Assembly: GCA_012295275.1 (NCBI GenBank)
Contig: CM022665.1
Span: forward strand, 11,982,976-12,046,975
Reading direction: 5' to 3'
From: Chrysomallon squamiferum
Lineage: Eukaryota; Mollusca; Gastropoda; Neomphalida; Peltospiridae
DNA length: 64,000 bases
The position numbers and the translations under genes are program-made. The notes below the pieces were generated by a model that searched no databases, was not told where the DNA came from, and saw only the letters and a list, made by a program, of their open reading frames with translations. Positions 1 to 11,197 of the stretch are shown one piece after another (position 1 is the stretch's first letter; each line of letters starts with the position of its first letter).

Positions 1-41
1 CTTTCTTCTGAAGAAATTTCCTGATCAACAGCAAAATCTCC

Positions 42-43
<2 letters not shown>

Positions 44-75
<32 letters not shown>

Positions 76-76
76 A

Positions 77-121
<45 letters not shown>

Positions 122-134
122 AAAAAAAAAAAAA
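44..134. repeat. Poly(A)/(AAT)n tract
   Basis: A run of about 25 A, then about 12 AAT units, then a second run of A. It could be the degenerate tail of a retroposed element or simple expansion. Confidence 0.9.
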
Positions 135-1320
135 TAATGAAACAAACAGGTTGTTTTATTCAACAGCATCTCCATTTGGATTTCATCAAATACTGGCAAC
201 CAAAAGATAGGTACTCTGAAATACTGTCTTTCATGGATACTGTTTATCTTTACTTTGGTAACACAGCATATTTTATTTTACAACTTTAGACAAGAAAACA
301 CATATTACAGCCTTTGATAGGTAATTTTGGTACAGAGCTTGAGAAGGATTTGTATTGTTATAGATCAAACTTTATGACCAGCATTCTAACCTCTGAATTA
401 GTCCATTAAAACTAATAAGTAATTTAAATATATAATTATAACAAATATAAACAAAAACTTAATGGGATACGTGGTAAAAAAAAAAAAAAAAAAGGTATTT
501 TTTATGTTATGGAAATGAAATAATACCCTTTTGTTACCATAAAAAAGTTGTACTAGTTTATTTTTTATGACAAAGGGTTAATTTTTCTGACTTTTTTCAA
601 TATTATGGTACTCCATTTCATGAACATCTCCAACCCAAACCTGCATACATATATCACTGAAAGAGCTGGGTTCATTATAGACATGTGTTTCTACAAAACA
701 ACTGAAAGAAATTAGTCTTTACATACTTCAAAAGAAATATATATAATTTTTTAAATAAAATGTTTTTCTTTCATATTTTGAAACTACATAAAAGTTATTC
801 AAAAGTTACAAAAAAGAATAGTTAATTCTTCCAAGATTTTCTTTCTGTCATTTTGTAGTGTTTGTTTCTAAATATTCCAAATATGGAATCTCTAACACAA
901 TTAGTTTTCATGCAGCATCTTCATAAAAATGTTAGGATAGTACAAAAAATGGTATGTTATAATAAAAAAGTTTTTTTTACAAATGAAGTTTTATAAACAA
1001 CATTTCCATCTATTATGCTTATAGGGATGATGTTATGCAGTATTATTATGTTATCTGTGTATATGCATTTCCTTTTACAAAAAACCTGAAACATTTATCT
1101 GAAAAAGTAAATTCTTAATATATTTTTTACTAAATGGTCAAGTCAGAAACAAAAAAGATTTGGTTTATTTTTGTCATATTTTGCCTAATGTGTCCCCTCA
1201 ACAGAGGTATTATGTGTTTGTATCAAAGTTATAATGTGAAATGAGAAGATGATTCCCCTTATGTGTCTAGAAGTCAAAGTTGTTTCTTTTATAGAAGAAA
1301 AAGTAGGTGGTGGGGAATTA
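130..1320 (-). other. Probable 3' UTR of the ZNF106-like gene
   Basis: On the minus strand two AATAAA polyadenylation signals follow the stop codon: one close, at 1164-1169, and one at 155-160. The distal one is followed by a GT/T-rich stretch that could be its downstream element. No open frame of note lies here. Which signal is used cannot be told from sequence. Confidence 0.5.
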
Positions 1321-3616
1321 TCACATTTGAGAATTAAAGTTAATAATTACACTTCTATTCTGGCTACTTTCAGCAACAGCTGCTCCTGTTTCCAATGGTG
1401 TGGGGGACGGACTAACCAAATCAGCCAATGTTAACTCCCTGCTATCCAACACTGGTTCCTGTTTGGCTGGTCTCTCATTGAAATCTCCATCTACATCCAT
1501 CAGCTTGTCTAAACTGGACTGCTTTGCAGTATGCTTTTTATATGGCAACGTCTTAGATTTTGATGAGTCTGCTGTGTCGAATTCTGCAATATCATTCTGA
1601 ATCAATTCTGCAATCTGCATTTTAACCTGAGGTGATAAATCTTCCAGTGTTATTTCCGACATTTCTTCCTCGTCAAAATCAAAGCTGTTATTGTCATACA
1701 GGCCACTTAACTGTATGTTCAGGCGAGAAGGTGCCAACTTATTCTGAGATTTACTGTGTGAACGAACAATCTGTGCCAGCTGAAGTCTTTCTTTTCTCGA
1801 CCGTGGAGCGTTAACCATTTTTGCAAGAGAGTCTTTACTCATTGGTCCTTTATCTTTTCCGAGAGTTCTGCCTGTTAGCTTTGGATGCTGTGTTCCCTCC
1901 TGAGTTTTTTCTTTCTGAGTGTTATTTTCACATGATGATCTAGCAAATCGTTTAGTTCCTCTAACACTGCTTTCTATTTCATGCCGTATTTTGTCAATGC
2001 CCGATTTTGAAGGAAGAGGTAATGAACTGATCCTGGCTTCCTCACTATGCGAGATTTTCACCACCTCTATATTTGAATCATTATTTTGTGAATGTGATGA
2101 TCCTAAAATGTCACCATTTTCTGTTAAAGTTGTTAGTGGTGATAATATTTGTTCATTAGCATCAAGATGTCCCTTTAAATATGCTTTATTGGTTTTGGTT
2201 AATACAGCAATCTGACTGTTCAAAGCTTTCTGTTTTTGGTTCAAGAGTAACTTATTTTTAGTCTTCTGAGCATTTTGACGTTTTTCTCGGAGTTCTCTGC
2301 AAAGTTTTTCTGCAGTTTCTAACACGCTATTTCTTGAAGAGGTCTGATGACAATTTTCTGATATTTCCTCCTCTGTAATTTTATCTGATTTCTTTCCTGG
2401 AGAAAATCTTGAACTACTTGCTGTATTCTTAGGTGAAGCTTTGCCACCAAATCTTTGTCTTATGGGAGTAACAGTTCGTTTTCTTTGCACAGGGCTGCTG
2501 ACTTTTTGACCAGCTGAATCTTTTGAAGATGATACACATCGGTCAGAGGACACAGCTTCAAGCTGATTCTCTGAAAAGCCTAAACTTGCATGTGCTAACT
2601 CAACAAATGGATTTTTATCAGTGGATGTTTTCAGGAAATCTCGGCTTGGTGAATTTGCAGGTGAAGCATGGCGTTTACGTAATTCTGAAATGAATTCAGC
2701 CTTCTTAGAAGCCTTTGATGCTGATGACTCCCCTTCACTATCCCGAGATCTCTTGCGTCCACTTGAATGTTCCAAAGGTTCTGGATTTGAACTAGAGACA
2801 ACTGGAGATCCTTCTCTGCTTTCATTTTTGTCTGATCCTTCAGCAACCTCATGGTTTTTAAAAGATTTGGTTCTGCTGGCAGCATCATCTGGTTTGACTT
2901 GATTTCCAAATGCTTGACTTGGCATTCTTTTCTTGCCTGAACTATCTCTTTTATTTCTGTGATGATAATTCATTTCTTCTTCATATGTATAGAAAGGAGG
3001 TGGCTCCCTATCCCACTGAGCATCATGCCAGTGTGGGTTCTCAAAACTAGTGTCATCAGAATAATCAGGATGACTGTGATGAAATGATGAGTGGTCCCAC
3101 TTGTTGGACTTAGCAAAGTCTCTTGGAGGTCGTTCAATTTGGCCACTTTGAGAATATCTATTGAAATCTCTTCTTTCATTAGAAAACTGTCTTGAATTTC
3201 TTTTATAGCCATCTCTAGGGCTGAAATCCTTGAAATATTCATCGTTAGGATGCTCAAAGTGTCTCTTACCAAAGTCTCTTGGTGGTCGTTCTAGAGGATC
3301 TCTACTGTATCTGGGTCGAAAGCCTGAAAAATGGTAAGGAGGAAAATCTCTCTGTGGTTCAAAATACTCATGTTCTTCAAAATTAGATCTGTTGGCAAAT
3401 TGTCCATGCTTGGACCACTGCTTACTGTAGTGTCTTCTGTATTCTGGTTGAGGAGGATATGATCTCTGGAGAAAATCGGGATTTGGTAGGAAGTTTCTAG
3501 TGGTAAATGGATAAATATCATCGCTGTGATCTGAGTTATGCCAAGATGAGTCTCTGATGTTGTTGTTACCAAACTGAAAAGTGTTGTCACTGTCAGTCAG
3601 ATCTTGCTCTGGTTCT
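1321..3616 (-). CDS. ZNF106-like gene, long coding exon 4 (disordered tail and stop)
   Basis: 2,296 nt starting after acceptor TTTGTTTTGTAG and staying open to TGA at 1321-1323. The reading frame continues exactly from exon 3 (AG + A, then GAACCAGAG). The first part has repeated RPPRDF and RDF motifs with many aromatic, Arg, Asp and His residues. Ser/Lys-rich nuclear-looking sequence follows (GRKRSRDSEGESS), then a charged, probably helical segment (AEKLCRELREKRQ) and an acidic stretch (FDFDEEEMSEITLEDL). An open frame this long in so AT-rich a sequence is strong evidence for coding. It is either the last exon or a long internal exon spliced onward before its stop. Confidence 0.85.
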
Positions 3617-5020
3617 CTACAAAACAAAAACATATTTCTAAACTCAATTATCAATAATTGTTTTGTTAATTTAATACTGTATCACATCACTGTGTTATTA
3701 CAAATAAAATGATTTGAAGACAATGTTCTAATTAGGACTCAAATTTATTAAACCTCTAACTTTATTGAAAACCTATCATAAAGAAAGCAAATCTATACGT
3801 TGCTTTCTACATCTACAGATGATCAAGAATATTATTAAATGATAACCAGGCTGTTATGAACAATGTTATGTAAATATGGTACAACCTTTTCCCTCTAATA
3901 AATGAGCCATTTGGAAGGGTTACTGAGAATGGACCATGGCTTAAAATACCTCAATGACTGATTTGTTGGAACATTTGTTGCCTGTTTCGCACTGTTATCT
4001 TTTGTCTTTTTACAATCCTCTGCATATTTTTCAATGGCTTTCTGGTGTTTTTCTCCAGTAAGATGTTTTCTGTATTCACTAATTGAGGAACAAGTTGCAT
4101 AACAAAGTGTGCAATTGTGTAATGAATTTCTGAAAAGAGAGAAATAATCATTTAAGTAAAATGTTTTTGCTAAAGTGATCCTTGCAGTACTAAAATGGGA
4201 ATAATTAAATTGCTAATTCTGTGGGTTTAATTATTTATCAGGATTACCTTGTGACATTCGAATGATTAAAATATAAGATATTACAATCTGAATGAACAGG
4301 CAATTTATTTTAGTGAAATAAGCATTTTGATATTACAAATAAATACATACTTTTTCTTTTCTTCAATTTTCATATGATGCATCAAAGACCAGAAATGTTC
4401 TTTCAAATCCTGTTAGAAAAATATTTGTTTAAAGAATCATATAGTTTTTGCAGAATGATGGTATCACAAGCTCTCAAGTGGTTATTCATTCTCAGAGGAA
4501 TATTTCTTTGATAAGAATATAACAAATCAATTTTATAATCCAAACATACATTAGACAGTAGGTATGTTACTGGTGATATACCAACTTGCACTAGAATGGT
4601 ACAACCATTTGTCATTTCTATTAGACATGTTTGCCTATGACATTTATTTTCAGTATATAAAGAATTATTTTATTTAATAAAATGGTTAAATATTTCATTA
4701 GTTTCCACAAAAGTGTCATTTATAAATATATTGGACACTGTTAATATCAGTAAGTACAAATAAATGTTTTTCAAATAATAATAATAAAACATTATAAATA
4801 TTAAATTTAATTTTTATCTCCAACAGTAACAAGTAAATTTTATATCTGCTTGAATATGAAATCTGGCTAACATTTTATTTTTTTTCAAGAATGAAACAAA
4901 CAGTAACAAAATAACATTAAATATAACCACCTGTTCATTAGTGTATGAAAGTTTGCACAAGTTACATGTTTGAGAAACATTTTCTTTGTCTTCCTTTGAC
5001 TGTATCACAGGTTCTGTCAT
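1321..5020 (-). CDS. Two-zinc-finger protein, ZNF106-like N-terminus (gene-level CDS, 4 coding exons)
   Basis: The spliced CDS joins 5020-4931, 4409-4351, 4129-3950 and 3616-1321 and encodes about 874 aa. The exon phases agree at every junction. Residues 19-42 form a zinc finger C-x2-C-x12-H-x5-H ending in MHH. Residues 56-78 form a second finger with the same spacing, with Y-x-KH-L-x-G-x-KH around its histidines. This paired, close arrangement and its wording match what I know of the N-terminus of vertebrate ZNF106, an RNA-binding nuclear protein. The rest is polar and low in complexity: Tyr/Phe/Arg/Asp/His-rich up to about residue 330, then Ser/Lys-rich, with a charged helical stretch near 530-590 and an acidic patch near 780. 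No WD40 repeats, which ZNF106 has at its C-terminus, lie before the stop. The ATG is chosen because an in-frame TAG sits two codons upstream. The ZNF106 assignment rests on the fingers only; another C2H2 nuclear protein is possible. Confidence 0.6.
3950..4129 (-). CDS. ZNF106-like gene, coding exon 3 (zinc finger 2)
   Basis: 180 nt between acceptor CTCTTTTCAG and donor AG|GTATTT. It contains the complete second finger, HNCTLCYATCSSISEYRKH followed by LTGEKH, and then a lysine-rich helix. The first base completes the lysine codon left by exon 2. Confidence 0.8.
4351..4409 (-). CDS. ZNF106-like gene, coding exon 2 (histidines of zinc finger 1)
   Basis: 59 nt between acceptor TTTCTAACAG and donor AA|GTATGT. 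It reads DLKEHFWSLMHHMKIEEKK plus two bases of the next codon. It supplies the two zinc-binding histidines of finger 1. The phase (0 in, 2 out) matches both neighbours. Confidence 0.8.
4931..5020 (-). CDS. ZNF106-like gene, coding exon 1 (start, first half of zinc finger 1)
   Basis: Encodes residues 1-30, ending ...CNLCKLSYTNEQ, with the two cysteines of finger 1. The donor on the minus strand is CAG|GTGGTT, phase 0. The exon continues upstream as 5' UTR. One possible acceptor is TTTCTTCAG at about 5135-5143 (minus), which would start the exon near 5134, but this is uncertain. Confidence 0.75.
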
Positions 5021-7529
5021 CGTCTATGAACTAGTACCATTTAACAGAAGGAGATCTAGTACAGTATAAATCTAAATGTGAGTATCAGTTGTAAAAAACA
5101 AATGGTAAAAATATTATGTATAAACATTTATCTGCTGAAGAAATACTAACACACTGTTCATTGTAAACTGCATAGTTATACTGCAAACACCTTCTGTTTA
5201 AAACTATAAACAGATTAGAGTGTATCCATATGAAAAAATATATTCTTCATTGGTATGCATGAAGTTGTCTTGAAGAACCCAATTAAGCTAAAATTGCATT
5301 ACATAACTTCAGTAATGTATTTTTCCCCAGAACAAAATGTATATAATAATATATAATTTTGATTTTGTTTTTTTTTACCTTAAAATATTTTTCATAAATT
5401 TTATATTTTAACATGATTTAAGAACAAAATGCATGATTTCATTATATTATATAAATAATGTAGTTCTGATATATATATATTTTTAAATTATTATGATTAA
5501 TAATACTAATTACATTATGATTCTCAGGTCTACACACGTTCTGACAAGTCACAAGCGGGTCAAAATTGATAATTAACAAAATACGTAATATGCATCACGA
5601 TACACCTAATTAATGAGTTGATTTTAATTAGCATTTATAGTAATGAAATAAGATACGCCTTTTTAAAAAAATGTATTGAAAGGAACAAGCATCAGGCATA
5701 CGTCAACAGAGGTTCTGAACAAAAACAAACTAACAAACATGTCTTCCATAGTTCCTTTTCTTTTAGTGAAATTCCTCCACGATAGCTATTTTTTTTTCAA
5801 GAGCGTTAAAAATAACATTACAAAATGTTTTTGGGTTATATGTCATCCATGTAAGGTTACTATTGGTTTTTGTGGGGGCTTTTTTCTTCATATAATTAGA
5901 AAGAATCCAGAAGAGGGAAAATAAACCTTTTTCATTTTTGGGGGAAATTGTATTACAAAATTAAAACCAAAACCAAATAGCTAAATGTGCGCGATTTTCC
6001 GCCTTCTTCGTAGGGTAGTTGTCCGTCATTTAACGCACCTCAAACAAATTCTCGAGAGATTCTCCACGAATACAAATATTAATAAAATAAAATAAAATAA
6101 AATAAAATAAATAAAAATCTACGTATCTATCAATACTGTCACAAGCACTAATATTTTATTTTCAGTCAACTATTTAACGCAATACCCCAAACCATTAAAT
6201 TAGTATACGTTCATCCTATCTTGATTCAAGTTAGAATTTGAAGATATGTTTAATTTTGTAGGATTTTAATAATTTATTGTCAAATGCATTTTTCGACAAA
6301 TAAAAGCAGTTTTCTTCATCGAAAAAAAAGAAGAAAAAAAGAGAAGACATCTATTTCTCAGTTAAGAAACACTGATACACACACACGCGCGCACTTTAAC
6401 CAGCGGTGTAGCATGGAGAGCCAGCGGCCAGGGCAGGGCAAATACAGCGCCCGCTTAGTTAGCCCTCTCGTAGTCCTTTCCACCACTCCGGTAGTGGACC
6501 CCTCCCCCCAGCCAGGCAAATGTATTTTAAGAAAATAGTGACATAATTGAAGTATAGGGAGATTTTCTTTGTGAAGAGCAGGGCACGCTATTTTATTACA
6601 ACCTTTTATTTTTTATTTTTTCCTTTGATAATTTTGCGCCTGGAACCACCTTCCCGGTGACACCGATGACAATACCTGGGATCAGGAATAATAACTGAAT
6701 ATTAAAATTCATATATTCTCACGAAACACGTATTCGTGCTAATTATCAACTCTCATGTGTCGAAGTCGGATTATATGGGCTTACCTAGTTGCACTGAACT
6801 CCTCAGGCCTAAAAGAAAAAATAATAAAATAAATAAAACAGATGTTCACCGTGTGTAACCTCTCATTTTCTGAATGATTTCAAGCTGAACTGGATGCCAG
6901 CTTCACATTTTGGTTTGTTGATGCAGACGGCATCACGGCAAGCATTCAAATACTACTATTATTATTATCTTCTATGTTTAACTTCTTTTAAAATATTCGT
7001 CTTTCTGCTCAGGCTATTAATAAAATCAGTTATACACATTATACAGTGAGCATTTACTTCCCATATGAATACTCTACAAGAAGTATATTCACATATCTTA
7101 ATGAGTAAAGAAATAAACTGTTGTATAGATTCTTTTACACTTCATCAGAACTGATCAAACTGATAGCTATGCGACATTTATTCACATTCTAACACTCAGC
7201 CTCTAGTGTTATAATGGTTAAGGTTCTCTTGTTGATACCAAAACATGGTGACTAACTAGCTAGTTAAATAATTAATTAATTAAAGAATAATTCTTAAAAT
7301 TATTTTATTATTGCATTTAATCATTTAATTCTGGACATAATTATAAGGAACCATCCTTGTATCAAAGATAACTACAAATAATACAATGTTTTTAACATTA
7401 ACATATTTTTAAATCTCCGTCAACTGGATGGTTCATATTAATATTAAAAACTGAACAAGAAAACTGAAATATCTAAAAATTCGATCTTGTCAAAGGATGT
7501 AAGATTTAACCTCTGACTGACAAACCGAA
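5021..7529. other. Divergent intergenic/5' region between the ZNF106-like gene and SNAP-25
   Basis: No protein-coding exon is supported here. CpG dinucleotides are enriched in 5980-6060 and 6380-6520 compared with the surrounding AT-rich DNA, so the minus-strand gene's promoter may lie here. An (AATAA)n tract occupies about 6079-6116. A possible 24-nt minus-strand exon with very good splice sites is at 6785-6808 and is listed separately. Confidence 0.5.
6785..6808 (-). other. Possible non-coding 24-nt microexon on the minus strand
   Basis: On the minus strand a strong acceptor (TTTTTCTTTTAG) is followed by 24 nt and a strong donor (CTAG|GTAAGC). It would fit a 5' UTR exon of the ZNF106-like gene. 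No transcript evidence is available and such signals can arise by chance. Confidence 0.3.
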
Positions 7530-7625
7530 GAAGTATATATGCGCATGCTCAGTGGTGTCTCCGAAAATCGTATAGGCCCTTTCAGTGCGAATTTATGTGA
7601 CGTCAAGCCGGCGGCCATTTTGGGC
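7530..7625 (+). promoter_or_regulatory. Probable SNAP-25 core promoter (NRF-1-like, CRE and YY1-like motifs)
   Basis: Within 90 bp of otherwise CpG-poor DNA lie GCGCATGC at 7541-7548 (NRF-1-like), a perfect CRE palindrome TGACGTCA at 7598-7605, and GGCGGCCATTTTGG at 7610-7623 (YY1-like). A strong splice donor follows 50 bp later at 7675. CRE and NRF-1 sites are common in promoters of neuronal vesicle-release genes. The transcription start is inferred, not seen. Confidence 0.55.
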
Positions 7626-7674
7626 GATTTGTCAATTTATTGACACACGTTAATACATTTAAGTGGTTTGGTTG
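7610..7674 (+). other. Probable non-coding exon 1 of SNAP-25 (start approximate)
   Basis: Sequence downstream of the promoter motifs ends in a consensus donor TTG|GTAAGT at 7675. The next plus-strand acceptor that fits is the 5' UTR part of exon 1A at 11066. The exon start is a guess. Confidence 0.45.
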
Positions 7675-10600
7675 GTAAGTAATCTCTGACTGAGAAGTGA
7701 AAGTTTTATTAGGAATAAAATAACAAAATAATAAGATAGGGAGAGAGGTGACATTCTTATTTGTTTCGTGGCCTTATGCGTATTTACGAAATAAATCCGG
7801 TCTAAATCAAAACAATATTACTGCCACTCACTTCGGTGACATTTTTGCGATGGGTACATACGCCAAATATTTTTTACTATGAATCGCTAAGTATCCGAAT
7901 TTAAGTCGTAGTTTCGAATATATACATTTAAATCGTGAAACGTATGTTTTACCAAGAACAATTATACTGGGTAATGAAAAGTAATTAATATTGTGTCGTC
8001 TGCTAGCACTGTAAAGTAGGTGTATCTGAAGCAATAACGAGAAAGATTGATATTTTATATATAACAGTTGAAACCATATTCGTTTCTTCTTCTTCTTTTT
8101 TTCTCTCGTATTTTGTATTCTGCCACTGTTTATGATTTTCTGTCCTGTTGCCATAACTTGAAGATACAAGCAGTTCTTCAGGTTGGTCTGTAGTGAAAGA
8201 ATAGGCTGAAAAAGTGAAAAGGAAAATAAACAGTTCATTATTCACAAAGATCTCTTGTGAATTGTTTAACACATACAGTTCAAATTTCATTTTCTTGTTT
8301 GCTTCAAAATTATATTATTATGCTATGGCAATCTTGCAGTTCAGGCCTACTTCTTAGCAGAGGTTTTGCTCAGTATCTTGCTATGAGGTTTTTTGCAGAT
8401 ATAAAAAGATCATATAAAAATTTATTTACCAATTTTGCTTGTTAAGCCTGTTAAATCAATCAATTTTTAAAACATTTACAGAGGCAGCTATACTAGTGTG
8501 GTAACTGATGTACCTGAAACAAGTCTAATTTTCTTTAGATCAATTTTTATTAACAAAATGAAATAAATAAAATATAATGTAATAAAAAGCCACAAACTTT
8601 TCAGAAAGTAGACCGATGCTGCCCCTTAAACTAGTTTTGATTATGAAGTACTTTTTTTAAAAATAAAAGTTGCAAAATATGTAAAACCTCAGCTAACAGA
8701 GAATAGATCTAAATTGCAAGATTATCTATGCTGCCTGTTAATACATTACAAGGTCTTAAATTATGTCAGAAATAAATGGGTTTTTTTTGGTTTAATCTGA
8801 AAGGTTAGTGAACTAAGGCAAACATTTCCTTCAAAAGGCAATATAATTTTTATCAAGTTTTTGTGGCTGCAGCTTAGTTATAATTGAATCACTTGTACCT
8901 AGTGGCTGCTGAATGAATTTATAGTTTATAACCTTTTTTAAATTCTGTCCTGCTGTGGCATTTCTTGTTTACAAGTAAAGAGAACAAATACCTAATGTTA
9001 TTTTAAGGCACCAAGGCAGGTAAGAAGGGCAACTATGGTGTAATTTGAATCCTCTTTGTGTGTGTTTGTGTGTTAACTTCATGAAATTTAGGATATTATT
9101 TGATTAATTACATGGTTAAAATAATTTTTGCAACCATATGAACTAAATTTTGAATAATTTATCTTTTAAGAGTTGCACAAATTTAAAAACAACATGCAAC
9201 TTAAAATATTATTGGTTAACATTTTGTGATTACCATAATATTGTTTAATAATTTATTAAGTAGCAGCTGGTCTGTTACATTAAATGTACTTACATATTGG
9301 ACAATTGTTTGTGAAAAAGACCGGTACAGACATAATACAAAAACAGTCATTTCATTATCTAATAACATGAAATGGGCGAGTTATAAAATTAAAATGGATA
9401 TAATAAAATAATTGTTTGAAATACTCTGTGAAAAGTATAGTTAAAAAGCTATGTCCAAGTTTCTTTAAATTTTAATATACCTTGTTTTAGACCTACTAAA
9501 CTTAGAAAGTATACATTGTCAATCAAGTATTATTATCCTGTTTTTATAACATATAAGGACAAAGAAATCATGTGAACAAAATGTATATAATTTTTTTTGT
9601 TTTTCTTTTTATGCAAGCCTTTCTCTGTGTAAAATTTTAGCCCAGGAAGTTTGTAACTACATTTACCTATGAAAATACTATATTCTCTGCAGATATAAAC
9701 AAAAAAAAAAAAAAAAAATACAAACTTTTTACAGAAAAAAGTAATCGTGCATAATATAATGTTGCATATAATTACATGTTTTCAAAATAAGAAAAAAAAA
9801 ATAAGTATATTTTGGTCAGGTCACACCTCACATATACATTTTATTCAGGGTACACAATTTTGTTTTGCTATTTTTTTGTGGCCATATGATAATAACACAA
9901 TTTATGTTTTTGAAAATGAAAAACACTGGTTGCTTTACCATTTGAAACTTTGGAAAATCACATTTGTTTAACAGAATACAAAGGTTATGTTAAACCAACA
10001 TCTTTGTGCTGTTGGTATGCTGAAAGAAGGAATGGCACAAAACAAAGTTACCTGCTAAATTCTTTTCATTATCAACAACAGGGCATCAGCCATGATTTGC
10101 CAAGGGCTGACCATCTTCATTTGATGTCGTATCAACAAGATAACCATATAGTATGATGGTTTGGTGTGGTATTGCATCTCATGGACAGACCCAGCTTGTC
10201 ATTATCAATGATGGTTTGACTGGTATGTGTTACCAAGATGATATTGTTTGACCTTATGTCCTACAAGGTGCAGGGATATAACACTGAATTACAGCAGGAT
10301 GACATCTGCCCACATATTGAACTTGCTGAAACAGACTTCTTAAGACTGCCTGTTTCTCCAGACATCTCACCAGTTGAACATGTCTGGCGTGAAATGAAAC
10401 AATTAGAATCAGCATGTAACACTTGCCCAGTTGGAACAAGCTTTGATTGAAATACAAAACTCCATCCCATAAGTTTTTTTCAACCATCTAGTTTTGTCTG
10501 TGGGTGCTACTGCCAAGTCTGTTTCAACACTAATGGTGGTCACAAACCATATTGACTCTGAATTATCTTTTTCTACCACCCCTCTTTGGGCTGTAGCATA

Positions 10601-11065
10601 GTGCTTAGTGTTAACATGTAATGATTTTGAGTTTCCAGTTTCAGTAAATAAACATTTATAACACACATGCCAAAAATTACCTTGTTACTTTCTAAACAGA
10701 TGTGTGTGTATACACACACATACACTAAGCTCTGTTCATGATGTACAGTTACTTTAATTTTTACACTTTTTCTTTATTTGTCATGATATTTGTTTTCATT
10801 GCATTTCTGAATAATAATAATAAGGTTCATGATGTTTTTGTATTTGTCTCAAAGTCTGAAGTAACAAATAGGGATAAAAATCAAATTGTTTTCTTTCTTA
10901 GAATATAAACTTTTATAATTTAAAACATAATACATAATAATAAATGATGTTCTGACATATAACACTATTAAATGTACCAAATAATTAAATTTTAAAAATA
11001 ACTTTTTTGTTGGTAACTAAATACGCCAGTACATTATTTCTTAATAAAGGTTTTCTTTGTTTCAG
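7675..11065 (+). other. SNAP-25 intron 1 (with a decayed Tc1-like copy)
   Basis: About 3.4 kb without a supported exon. It contains several A/T-rich homopolymers and the Tc1-like remnant at 9737-10757. Open frames at 7828-8290 on the minus strand are not convincing genes. Confidence 0.6.
9737..10757 (+). mobile_element. Decayed Tc1/mariner-like element, copy 1
   Basis: A transposase relic can be read in pieces: WCGIASHGQTQLVIINDG near 10163-10216, QQDDICPHIE at about 10293-10322 and SPDISPVEHVWREMKQ at about 10357-10404. These correspond to the central and C-terminal DDE catalytic region of Tc1-type transposases. The N-terminal DNA-binding part and much of the core are missing or scrambled by frameshifts. 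The left end (AAGTAATCGTGCATA) resembles the reverse complement of the right end (AAGTAACTGTACATCA), which supports terminal inverted repeats. A segment of about 110 bp near 10615-10725 is absent from copy 2. Not functional. Confidence 0.75.
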
Positions 11066-11125
11066 AGCTAAACATATTTGACAAAGCCCATTTTATCAGT
11101 GTACTAAAATAAACAATACTCAAAA

Positions 11126-11197
11126 ATGGCAACTGAAAATGACATGCGATCTGAACTTCAAGAGCTGCAGATGCAGGCTAATGTAATCACTGATGAG
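11126..11197 (+). CDS. SNAP25: SNAP-25 exon 1A (alternative first coding exon)
   Basis: Encodes [20 protein letters not shown] followed by ITDE, very like the canonical SNAP-25 N-terminus. The exon starts at 11066 after acceptor TTTGTTTCAG, giving 60 nt of 5' UTR with an in-frame TAA at 11105-11107. The donor is GAG|GTAAGA, phase 0, into exon 2 (SLESTRR). Confidence 0.95.

Noticed and set aside
1249-2909. Several 60-98 aa plus-strand frames antisense to the long exon
   Set aside because: Shadows of the long minus-strand coding exon, which has protein-like composition and continuous frame.
2631-3590. Minus-strand frames in other registers inside the long exon
   Set aside because: Off-frame shadows of the 764-residue frame.
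7828-8290. Two overlapping minus-strand frames of 95 and 136 aa upstream of SNAP-25
   Set aside because: Composition is that of random AT-rich DNA with a Lys homopolymer. Only a possible splice donor near their end is of interest.
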